NCBI GenBank assembly: GCA_021789555.1
Contig: JAJYJK010000001.1
Span: 147,823 to 204,815, forward strand
Direction: 5' to 3'
Length of the DNA stretch: 56,993 nt
Source of the DNA: Nitrospirota bacterium
GTDB lineage: Bacteria; Nitrospirota; Thermodesulfovibrionia; Thermodesulfovibrionales; JdFR-88
This document shows positions 51,276 through 56,993 of the stretch, one piece after another. Made by a program: the position numbers and the translations under genes. Position 1 is the stretch's first letter, and every line of letters begins with the position of its first letter. The notes below the pieces were generated by a model that saw only the letters and a program-made list of their open reading frames with translations, was not told the origin of the DNA and searched no databases.

Positions 51276-51495
51276 CTGCTCTCATATAGACCCCCATCCG
51301 CGATTTTTTTTGAAAAAAAACATTTTACATGAAACGGAGGAACTTGCCAAAAGCCCGCAAACTGCCATGTCGCCAGGGCCGATTGCCGGGTTTAGCTGCC
51401 AACGGGCGCCAAATCTGTCATAATTCCGCTCAGGTAGCGGGGATTTCCGTTGACATGGGGATTTCCGGGACTTTATTTTTTTTGCAGTAGAATTT

Positions 51496-51501
51496 TATAA
51501 T
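51496..51501 (+). promoter_or_regulatory. -10 box 9 nt before the P-loop protein start
   Basis: TATAAT ends 9 nt before ATG 51511; no Shine-Dalgarno is present between them. The -35 region at 17 bp is T-rich and weak. Confidence 0.55.
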
Positions 51502-51510
51502 CTATCCAGC

Positions 51511-53292
51511 ATGATTTCCATAAAGAAACCTTATGTAATCACCCGCAATAAAGTGATCATGGATTATGCGCGCGTTTACTGCGACACCCCGGAAAAGCTT
51601 TTGAAAAGCCCGCTTTTCTTCGAAATCGTAGATCGGTTTATCGAGAAAATGGCAGCTAAAGGGAGCGCTCTTTTTGCGTTGCTCGTTGAAAGCCTTCCAG
51701 GACTTAAAAGGAGCGATTTGTCGGGTTACGCGGTAAATCTTTTCAGGCTGCTTGCAAGCTACTCGGCTGAGGAGATTATAAGCATGAACCGCGATTTCGG
51801 ACCGGTCCTTTCCCGCCGGGAGGAGTTGCACGAGTTCGTCGAGGAGCTTTACAATTACTGGCGCCGTTTCGAGCGTTTCCTCTATCTTGAGGCCCCAAAA
51901 AGGTATGAAGCAACCAACAGCGCGCTTCACGGCGTCCAGTTCATAAAGTCCAATGAAGACTTCAAAAACCTGCTGCTTTACGTCTACAGGCGCGTAGCGG
52001 AAAATATAACCGGTCAGAGCCCAAGGGTTTACAGACAACTGCCCGCGGGGGCAAATATGGGCATGCTCGTGGAGCAGGTTGACTGGTCATGTCCGAACGC
52101 CTATGGCAACCTGACGCAAATACCATTCCTCAGACTTTCCCTCGTCAATCCGCCGGTCATCCTCTACCCGGTGACAAACAAGAGAAAAGGCGCTTTCGAA
52201 GAGATAGATGGAATAACCCCCGGTATGCTCAGGCTTGATCCCGCGGAATGGTTCTGCTATCCGGCGAAAGTGGGAGATCTTACTGCTTTTATCTTTTTCC
52301 ACCAGGATTTCATATCGCTTGCGCTTTCGCTTTCAAACCTCTTTGAGATCGCCGATTACGAAGAAGTTCGTGGCAAGCGCCCCGACCTGATGATAATGTT
52401 CGGGCTTTCCGGGGAAGCAATGAGGTCCGATACCCTTTTTTATGATGACAAAGAAAACAATGTCCTGGTAGGTCTTATAAAGCACTCCGAGGAGATGGAC
52501 TATTTCGGCTACTTCAAGAAGATGACGCTTACTCTTCACAATATCGCCATGCTGAAAAAGGGGAGGCTACCCATTCACGGAGCCATGGTTCACATGAAAC
52601 TCAAAGACGGCGGAGCGGCCAATATCGTCATAGTCGGTGACAGCGGCGCGGGTAAATCCGAGACCCTGGAGGCCCTGCGCACCCTTTCCGAAGAGAACAT
52701 CTGCGATCTCAAAATCATATTCGACGATATGGGTTCGCTGGGAATAGACAAAAATGGAAGGCTCGCGGGATACGGAACGGAGATAGGCGCTTTCGTGAGG
52801 CTTGACGACCTGGAGGCCGGATACGCATACGAGGAAATAGACAGGTCTATCTTCATGAACCCCGACAAGACGAACGCAAGGCTTATTATTCCCGTAACAA
52901 GGTATAACCACATAGTCAAAGGCTATGCTGTTGACTTCCTGTTTTACGCGAACAACTACGAGCAGATAGACGATGATCATTCCGCGATAGAGTTTTTCAA
53001 GACCCCCGAAGAGGCATTGAACGTTTTCCGGAGCGGCGCGAGGCTTGCCAAGGGCACGACGGACGAAAAAGGACTGGTACATACCTATTTCGCAAACCCG
53101 TTCGGAGCGCCCCAGCGCAGGGATATTCACGAAAAGCAAGCGGAGTTCTATTTTGATTATTTGTTCAAGACGGGGATCAGGGTTGGACAGATACGCACAC
53201 GGCTGGGAATTGAGGGGTTCGAACATCTGGGGCCAAAGGCCGCTTCCAAAGAACTGTTCCACGCCGTCCGTAATATGAAAAAGCTTCAATAA
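51511..53292 (+). CDS. PEP-carboxykinase/HPr-kinase superfamily P-loop protein, function unknown
   Basis: A protein of 593 residues. The N-terminal 340 residues are not recognised. Near 376-383 a P-loop GDSGAGKSE closely resembles the HPr kinase loop. It is preceded by LPIHGAMVHMKL and followed by KIIFDDMGSLGID, an arrangement shared by ATP-type PEP carboxykinases and HPr kinases. The C terminus (YFDYLFKTGIRVGQIRTRLG; GFEHLGPKAASKELF) resembles the PEP carboxykinase end. No HPr or other PTS gene is visible. It may be a divergent carboxykinase or a protein kinase. Its start has no Shine-Dalgarno and sits 9 nt from a -10 box. It stands alone between pheT and argS. Confidence 0.75.
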   Translation: MISIKKPYVITRNKVIMDYARVYCDTPEKLLKSPLFFEIVDRFIEKMAAKGSALFALLVESLPGLKRSDLSGYAVNLFRLLASYSAEEIISMNRDFGPVLSRREELHEFVEELYNYWRRFERFLYLEAPKRYEATNSALHGVQFIKSNEDFKNLLLYVYRRVAENITGQSPRVYRQLPAGANMGMLVEQVDWSCPNAYGNLTQIPFLRLSLVNPPVILYPVTNKRKGAFEEIDGITPGMLRLDPAEWFCYPAKVGDLTAFIFFHQDFISLALSLSNLFEIADYEEVRGKRPDLMIMFGLSGEAMRSDTLFYDDKENNVLVGLIKHSEEMDYFGYFKKMTLTLHNIAMLKKGRLPIHGAMVHMKLKDGGAANIVIVGDSGAGKSETLEALRTLSEENICDLKIIFDDMGSLGIDKNGRLAGYGTEIGAFVRLDDLEAGYAYEEIDRSIFMNPDKTNARLIIPVTRYNHIVKGYAVDFLFYANNYEQIDDDHSAIEFFKTPEEALNVFRSGARLAKGTTDEKGLVHTYFANPFGAPQRRDIHEKQAEFYFDYLFKTGIRVGQIRTRLGIEGFEHLGPKAASKELFHAVRNMKKLQ

Positions 53293-53367
53293 AAGCATGA
53301 ATACCCGCGCGGGCCGACCCGTTGAATCATAATAGCGCGTCGCTCGCAAAAAAACCATGAAGCAAAT

Positions 53368-53397
53368 TTGACAACCCCGCGCTCCGGGCCTTAAACT
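53368..53397 (+). promoter_or_regulatory. Sigma-70 promoter placing the transcript start at the argS ATG
   Basis: TTGACA (53368-53373) and TAAACT (53392-53397) are spaced by 18 bp, or 17 to TTAAAC. The ATG at 53406 follows the -10 box by 8 nt. No Shine-Dalgarno. Confidence 0.7.
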
Positions 53398-53405
53398 TAA
53401 CTCTT

Positions 53406-55073
53406 ATGACCGAAATCGTCCGCAAAATTCTCTCCGGCGCGCTGGTGGCCATGGGCGCGCCCTTGCCCGAAAGGATAGAAGTCGAAGTCCCTAAAGACGA
53501 GTCCATGGGAGACCTTGCGACCCCGCTTGCCATGTCCCTTGCGAAGGCCCTTAAAAGGCCGCCAAGGAAGATCGCCGAGGAGATCGTGGAAAACATCAGG
53601 GACAGGGGCGATTTCGAGAGGATAGAGGTCGCGGGCCCTGGGTTTATAAATTTCACCTTCAGGAGGGAGTCGCTTTACCGGTCTTTTTCGGAGCTTTTGA
53701 GGCGGGAAGAGGCCTTTTTCAGAAAGGACATCGGCAAGGGGCGGAAAATCCTGGTGGAGTTCGTAAGCGCAAACCCCACCGGCCCTCTTCATCTCGGACA
53801 CGGAAGAGGCGCGGCGCTGGGCGCGGCCCTCTCGAACCTGCTTGCCGCCGCCGGCTTCTCGGTGACGAAGGAGTACTACATAAACGACGCGGGCAGGCAG
53901 GTTTCACTTTTGGGCGAGTCCGTCTTCGCCAGGTACCAGGAGCTTTTTGGAATTTCTTACCCTTTTCCGGAAGACGGCTACCGCGGTGATTATGTCCTGG
54001 GCATAGCCCGCCGGATAAAAGAAAGCGAAGAGGAAAAAAACGAAGGGGGCAAATATAAAGGCCTAAATTTTGAATTTCCGCAGAGCAATTATTTCACCAG
54101 CTACGCCTGCCAGCAGATGCTCTCTGTCATCAAGAGCGACTTAGAGCATTTCGGTGTCACCTTCGATGTCTGGCAGAGTGAAAAAGAGCTTTACGATAAA
54201 AACGAGGTGTCCGGCGCAATCGATTACCTGCGCCAAAAGGGCTTCGTCTACGAAGACGAGGGCGCGACGTGGTTCAAGGCCACCCTGTTCGGGGACGAGA
54301 AAGACCGCGTGCTGATAAAAAGCGGGGGGCAGCACACGTATTTCGCATCCGACATAGCCTATCACAAGAAAAAGGTGGACGGGAGTTTCGATGAGCTTAT
54401 AGATATATGGGGAGCAGACCATCACGGTTACATCCCGAGGGTGAGGGCGGCCCTTGAAGCGCTCGGATATGAGAAGGAGAGGCTAAAAGTGCTGCTGGTG
54501 CAGATGGTCTCTCTCTTGCGGAGCGGAAAACCCGTGCAGATGTCCAAGCGGGCCGGGGAGTTCGTGACCCTGAGAGAGGTCATCGAGGAGGTCGGCGCGG
54601 ACACGACCAAGTTCGTCTTCCTTACCAGGAAGGCCGACAGCCACCTGGAGTTCGACCTCGAAGTCGCAAAGGCCGCATCGGCTGAAAACCCGGTCTATTA
54701 CGTCCAATATGCCAATGCGAGGATCAACAGCATTTTCAGAAACGCCGCGGAGAAAGGTTTTACCGGGGGGGCCGGGATTAACGATGCCAATTTATTGCCG
54801 CTTCTTTCCGAACCCGAGGAGACCAGGCTGATAAAGAAAATCCTCCTCTACCCGGCCGTCTTCGAGGCGGCAGTACAGGCCAGGGAGCCCCACAGGATCA
54901 CCTACTACCTCCAGGAGCTGGCCGGCATGTTCCACCCCTATTACAACCGGCACCGCATATTGACGGATGAGCGGGAACTCTCATCCGCCCGGCTTTCGCT
55001 TTGCCGTGGGGTGGCCTCGGTGCTCAAAGACGGGCTCCGGCTGCTTGGAGTGGCCGCGCCGGAGAAGATGTAG
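53406..55073 (+). CDS. argS: Arginyl-tRNA synthetase
   Basis: A protein of 555 residues. The N-terminal additional domain is followed by FVSANPTGPLHLGHGRGAALG with the class I HLGH at 129-132. DIWGADHHGYIPRVRAALEAL and the KMSKS-like QMSKRAGEFVTL follow. The C-terminal DALR anticodon domain ends the protein. The MSKR form without the second Lys is normal for many ArgRS. The mRNA is probably leaderless (promoter at 53368-53397). Confidence 0.97.
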   Translation: MTEIVRKILSGALVAMGAPLPERIEVEVPKDESMGDLATPLAMSLAKALKRPPRKIAEEIVENIRDRGDFERIEVAGPGFINFTFRRESLYRSFSELLRREEAFFRKDIGKGRKILVEFVSANPTGPLHLGHGRGAALGAALSNLLAAAGFSVTKEYYINDAGRQVSLLGESVFARYQELFGISYPFPEDGYRGDYVLGIARRIKESEEEKNEGGKYKGLNFEFPQSNYFTSYACQQMLSVIKSDLEHFGVTFDVWQSEKELYDKNEVSGAIDYLRQKGFVYEDEGATWFKATLFGDEKDRVLIKSGGQHTYFASDIAYHKKKVDGSFDELIDIWGADHHGYIPRVRAALEALGYEKERLKVLLVQMVSLLRSGKPVQMSKRAGEFVTLREVIEEVGADTTKFVFLTRKADSHLEFDLEVAKAASAENPVYYVQYANARINSIFRNAAEKGFTGGAGINDANLLPLLSEPEETRLIKKILLYPAVFEAAVQAREPHRITYYLQELAGMFHPYYNRHRILTDERELSSARLSLCRGVASVLKDGLRLLGVAAPEKM

Positions 55074-55078
55074 GAGAG

Positions 55079-55127
55079 TGGGGTTTGGGGCGGAGCCCCA
55101 ATAAAATAAAAGGGTGGGCGGGTGGGA
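55079..55127 (+). repeat. Dispersed GC-hairpin plus A-tract intergenic element, copy A
   Basis: GGGGTTTGGGGCGGAGCCCC is followed by AATAAAATAAAA and GGGTGGGCGGGTGGG. It starts 6 bp after the argS stop. It closely resembles copy B at 14633-14682. Confidence 0.65.
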
Positions 55128-55135
55128 AATCCATA

Positions 55136-55165
55136 TTGATGAATCCACTCCCCATGTTTTAAAAT
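55136..55165 (+). promoter_or_regulatory. Sigma-70 promoter placing the transcript start at the ilvE ATG
   Basis: TTGATG (55136-55141) and TAAAAT (55160-55165) are spaced by 18 bp. ATG 55174 follows the -10 box by 8 nt. No Shine-Dalgarno. Confidence 0.6.
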
Positions 55166-55173
55166 ATACAGCG

Positions 55174-56088
55174 ATGCTCGAAAAAACCGATAAAATCTGG
55201 ATGGACGGCAATCTCGTCGCCTGGGACGACGCCAAGGTGCACGTGCTCACCCATTCGCTCCATTACGGGCTTGCCATCTTCGAGGGCATCCGCTGTTATG
55301 ACTGCAAAAAAGGCCCGGCCGTCTTCAGGCTGGATGAGCATGTAAAGAGATTTTTCGATTCCGCCCATATCTTCAACATGGAGATACCGTACAGCCACGG
55401 GGAGATTGCGCGGTCCATACTGAAAACCGTGAAGGCAAACCGGCTGAGGGAGTGCTATATAAGGCCGCTGGCCTATATAGGCTACGGGGTAATGGGCATT
55501 TCCTCGACGGGCAGCGCCATCAAGGTGTCGATCGCCGTCTGGCCCTGGGGCGCGTACCTCGGGGAAGACGGGCTGAAAAACGGCATCCGCGCGAAGACCT
55601 CTTCATTCATAAGGGGGCATGTGAATTCAAACATGTCAATGGCCAAGGTGAGCGGCTATTACGTGAACTCTCAGCTTGCCAAGCAGGAGGCCGTCGCCCT
55701 GGGCTATGACGAGGCCATCCTGCTGGACACCGAGGGGTACGTGTCCGAGGCCACGGGGGCGAACATATTCATCGTCCGAGGCGGAGTGATAAAGACCACC
55801 CCGCTTACCTCCATCCTGGAAGGCATTACGAGGAACACCATAATGGAGCTTGCAGGGGAGATGGGCTACGAGGTGCGGCAGGAGCGCTTCACCAGGGACG
55901 AGGTCTATATCGCCGATGAGGTATTTCTCACCGGCACGGCGGCCGAAGTCACCCCGGTCAGGGAACTCGATGGGAGGACCGTGGGCAAGGGGAAACCCGG
56001 CGAGATCACCAAAGCCCTGCAGGATGCGTTTTTTCATGCAGTAAAAGGCAAAAATAAAAGACACGAACGCTGGCTTTCCTATATCTAG
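55174..56088 (+). CDS. ilvE: Branched-chain amino acid aminotransferase
   Basis: A protein of 304 residues from the chosen start. IWMDGNLVAWDDAKVHVLTH and HYGLAIFEGIRCY are the family start; the PLP lysine is K158 in SMAKVSGYY, and EATGANIFIV contains the cofactor-binding Glu. It transfers amino groups to and from Leu, Ile and Val. An in-frame GTG-type start 20 codons earlier lies in the promoter region, so ATG 55174 is preferred. The following 181 bp before tadA hold two repeats (56153-56210 and 56235-56267). Confidence 0.94.
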   Translation: MLEKTDKIWMDGNLVAWDDAKVHVLTHSLHYGLAIFEGIRCYDCKKGPAVFRLDEHVKRFFDSAHIFNMEIPYSHGEIARSILKTVKANRLRECYIRPLAYIGYGVMGISSTGSAIKVSIAVWPWGAYLGEDGLKNGIRAKTSSFIRGHVNSNMSMAKVSGYYVNSQLAKQEAVALGYDEAILLDTEGYVSEATGANIFIVRGGVIKTTPLTSILEGITRNTIMELAGEMGYEVRQERFTRDEVYIADEVFLTGTAAEVTPVRELDGRTVGKGKPGEITKALQDAFFHAVKGKNKRHERWLSYI

Positions 56089-56152
56089 AAACCGCCCCGC
56101 GCACCCATGCCGCCTTTAACGGGCGAAAACAATCCGCCCCCCGCCCCGTGAT

Positions 56153-56210
56153 GTTTTCTACTATTGACGGGCCAGTAAAAAAGTACCCGCATGAATTTTC
56201 AAAAGAGCCG
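56153..56210 (+). repeat. 58-bp dispersed intergenic repeat, copy 2
   Basis: It matches 14701-14757 (minus strand) with two substitutions and one indel. It lies 64 bp after ilvE and 60 bp before tadA, in the same orientation as both genes. Confidence 0.85.
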
Positions 56211-56234
56211 AAATAACAGTTTCTTTTGCGACAT

Positions 56235-56267
56235 CCTCTCCCTAAAGGGAGAGGGTTGGGAGAGGGT
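56235..56267 (+). repeat. AGGGAGAGGG-family hairpin repeat before tadA
   Basis: CCTCTCCCT and AGGGAGAGG form a 9-bp stem with a 2-nt loop (56235-56254), then GTTGGGAGAGGG. The last GAGGG serves as the tadA Shine-Dalgarno. The same core occurs at 8415-8443. Confidence 0.75.
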
Positions 56268-56269
56268 GT

Positions 56270-56734
56270 ATGTCTTTAAATGACGATATCAGTTTCAGCT
56301 TCATGCGGCTTGCCCTTGAGGAGGCCAAACGCGCCTTGCAGGAGGGGGAGGTGCCGGTCGGCGCGGTGCTCGTGGCGGGCGGGAAGGTCATCGCCAGCGC
56401 GCATAACAGGCGGGAAAATGAAAACGATCCGACGGCGCACGCGGAGATTCTCGCCCTGAGGGAAGGCGCAAAAAAACTGGGCTCCTGGAGGCTTGCGGAT
56501 GCGACCCTCTACGTGACCAAGGAACCCTGTCCCATGTGCGCCGGGGCGATGGTGAACGCGAGGCTGGGAGGGCTTGTCTACGGCTGCCCCGATGCGAAGG
56601 GCGGGGCCGCCGGGAGCCTTTTCAATATAGCCCGGGATGACAGGCTCAATCACAGGGTGGAAGTGGAGTCAGGCGTGCTCGGCCGGGAGTGCGCGGAGCT
56701 GTTGAGGGATTTCTTCGAAAAGAAAAGACTTTAA
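56270..56734 (+). CDS. tadA: tRNA-specific adenosine deaminase TadA
   Basis: A protein of 154 residues. The zinc site is H57-A-E59 (TAHAEILAL) and C87-x-x-C90 (KEPCPMCAGAM). VPVGAVLVAGGKVIASAHN and GCPDAKGGAAGSLFNI are typical of TadA. It deaminates A34 of tRNA-Arg(ACG) to inosine. The ATG at 56270 has GAGGG 5 nt upstream, inside a dispersed repeat. A tRNA-Ser gene follows 100 bp downstream. Confidence 0.96.
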   Translation: MSLNDDISFSFMRLALEEAKRALQEGEVPVGAVLVAGGKVIASAHNRRENENDPTAHAEILALREGAKKLGSWRLADATLYVTKEPCPMCAGAMVNARLGGLVYGCPDAKGGAAGSLFNIARDDRLNHRVEVESGVLGRECAELLRDFFEKKRL

Positions 56735-56739
56735 TTCGG

Positions 56740-56787
56740 GGGCGCAGCCCACATACATTAAAAAGGGCGGGCATTAAAAAGGGCGGG
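56740..56787 (+). repeat. Dispersed GC-hairpin plus A-tract element, copy C, with 16-bp tandem repeat
   Basis: GGGGGCGCAGCCC is followed by ACATA and two perfect copies of CATTAAAAAGGGCGGG (56756-56771 and 56772-56787). The single-copy form CATTAAAGGGCGGG appears in element D at 18087-18130. Confidence 0.75.
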
Positions 56788-56817
56788 GCAAGAGAAATTT
56801 TATCGCCCATTCTGGGT

Positions 56818-56823
56818 TATAAT
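56818..56823 (+). promoter_or_regulatory. -10 box of the tRNA-Ser gene
   Basis: TATAAT ends 11 bp before the mature tRNA 5' end at 56835. The -35 region is weak. Confidence 0.5.
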
Positions 56824-56834
56824 TAGACTCATTC

Positions 56835-56924
56835 GGAGAGGTGCCGGAGCGGTTGAACGGGACGGTCTCGAAAACCGTTGTGGGGGCGACCCCACCCAGG
56901 GTTCGAATCCCTGCCTCTCCGCCA
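56835..56924 (+). tRNA. tRNA-Ser(CGA)
   Basis: The acceptor stem GGAGAGG pairs with CCTCTCC, followed by discriminator G and an encoded CCA. The anticodon arm ACGGT-CTCGAAA-ACCGT gives anticodon CGA, which reads UCG. A long variable arm (TGGGG-GCGA-CCCCA) and T arm CAGGG-TTCGAAT-CCCTG confirm a class II serine tRNA. Confidence 0.97.
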
Positions 56925-56926
56925 TT

Positions 56927-56993
56927 CTAGCAGGACAGGAATTTTTCCCAGAGGCGGTCTTCGTATTCCTCAAGATACGGGGGGCGGTTCAGC
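56927..56993 (-). CDS. C-terminal end of an unidentified protein (partial)
   Basis: An open frame enters from the right edge on the minus strand and ends at a TAG (56927-56929). The last 21 residues read LNRPPYLEEYEDRLWEKFLS-C. The composition looks protein-like, but the piece is too short to assign a family. It would converge on the tRNA gene. Confidence 0.4.
   Translation of the reverse strand, partial: LNRPPYLEEYEDRLWEKFLSC

Larger units (their letters stand above)
51176..51510. other. 335-bp gene-free stretch between pheT and the P-loop protein
   Basis: It holds a strong hairpin (51256-51275), a T-rich tract, a TTGACA (51450-51455) with only a weak -10 partner, and the TATAAT directly before the next gene. 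No coding frame or known RNA is apparent. Confidence 0.5.

Noticed and set aside
56191-56282. Short peptide frames starting at the ATG inside the 58-bp repeat
   Set aside because: The indel between the two copies changes the frame and the peptides share only the first three residues.
1-56993. CRISPR arrays, prophage, insertion sequences, rRNA
   Set aside because: No regularly spaced repeats, transposase, phage structural genes or rRNA segments were seen.

Overview
The window reads as chromosomal DNA of a GC-rich, flagellated Gram-negative bacterium. It holds periplasmic and outer-membrane genes, a sigma-54 flagellar hierarchy, 2-oxoacid:ferredoxin oxidoreductase subunits and GatC-dependent amidotransfer. 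This mix fits Nitrospirota, Desulfobacterota or a related lineage, but I cannot fix the phylum from sequence alone. No phage, insertion sequence or CRISPR array is visible. The only obviously mobile-type module is an AT-richer hicBA toxin-antitoxin pair.

Region 1 (1-17.3 kb, all minus strand) is a flagellar and signalling block. Read in the direction of transcription it runs: hybrid sensor kinase, sigma-54 response regulator, TPR lipoprotein-type or secreted protein, FlrB-like kinase, FlrC-like regulator, flgB, flgC, fliE, fliF, fliG, fliH, fliI, fliJ, a MotE-like chaperone, and a low-complexity FliK-like protein cut by the window edge. Two good sigma-54 promoters lie at the two steps one would predict, before the TPR/kinase/regulator operon and before flgB, which suggests a two-tier cascade. 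Region 2 (17.4-27 kb, minus) is housekeeping: queE, NAD salvage (nicotinate phosphoribosyltransferase plus a nicotinamidase-like hydrolase), coaD, rsmD, purN, a GNAT acetyltransferase, beta and gamma subunits of a 2-oxoacid:ferredoxin oxidoreductase without alpha, a diguanylate cyclase, a Ppx/GppA phosphatase, and hicBA.

Region 3 (27.1-36.4 kb, plus) carries an orphan sigma-54 regulator, yebC, a DUF502 membrane protein, glmU, glmS, a UvrD/PcrA helicase, gatC without gatA, and panD. Region 4 (36.6-44.6 kb) has rnhB on the minus strand, then a three-gene heavy-metal-type RND efflux system followed by a 64-residue protein with a duplicated motif, then ribD on the minus strand. Region 5 (44.8-57 kb, plus) is the translation block thrS-infC-rpmI-rplT-pheS-pheT. 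It continues with a PEPCK/HPr-kinase-like P-loop protein, argS, a branched-chain aminotransferase, tadA and tRNA-Ser(CGA).

Four patterns are worth most attention. First, thrS and infC both appear to start at non-AUG codons (AUC and AUA) behind strong Shine-Dalgarno sequences, so both may be subject to IF3 control. Second, at least nine promoter-proximal genes have a -10 element 6-9 nt before the start codon and no Shine-Dalgarno, or an equivalently close sigma-54 start, pointing to frequent leaderless mRNAs. Third, the intergenic regions carry several dispersed repeat families, including a near-identical 58-bp element at two loci 41 kb apart. Fourth, two genes (fliF and infC) have their 3' end and stop codon tandemly duplicated just before the next gene.
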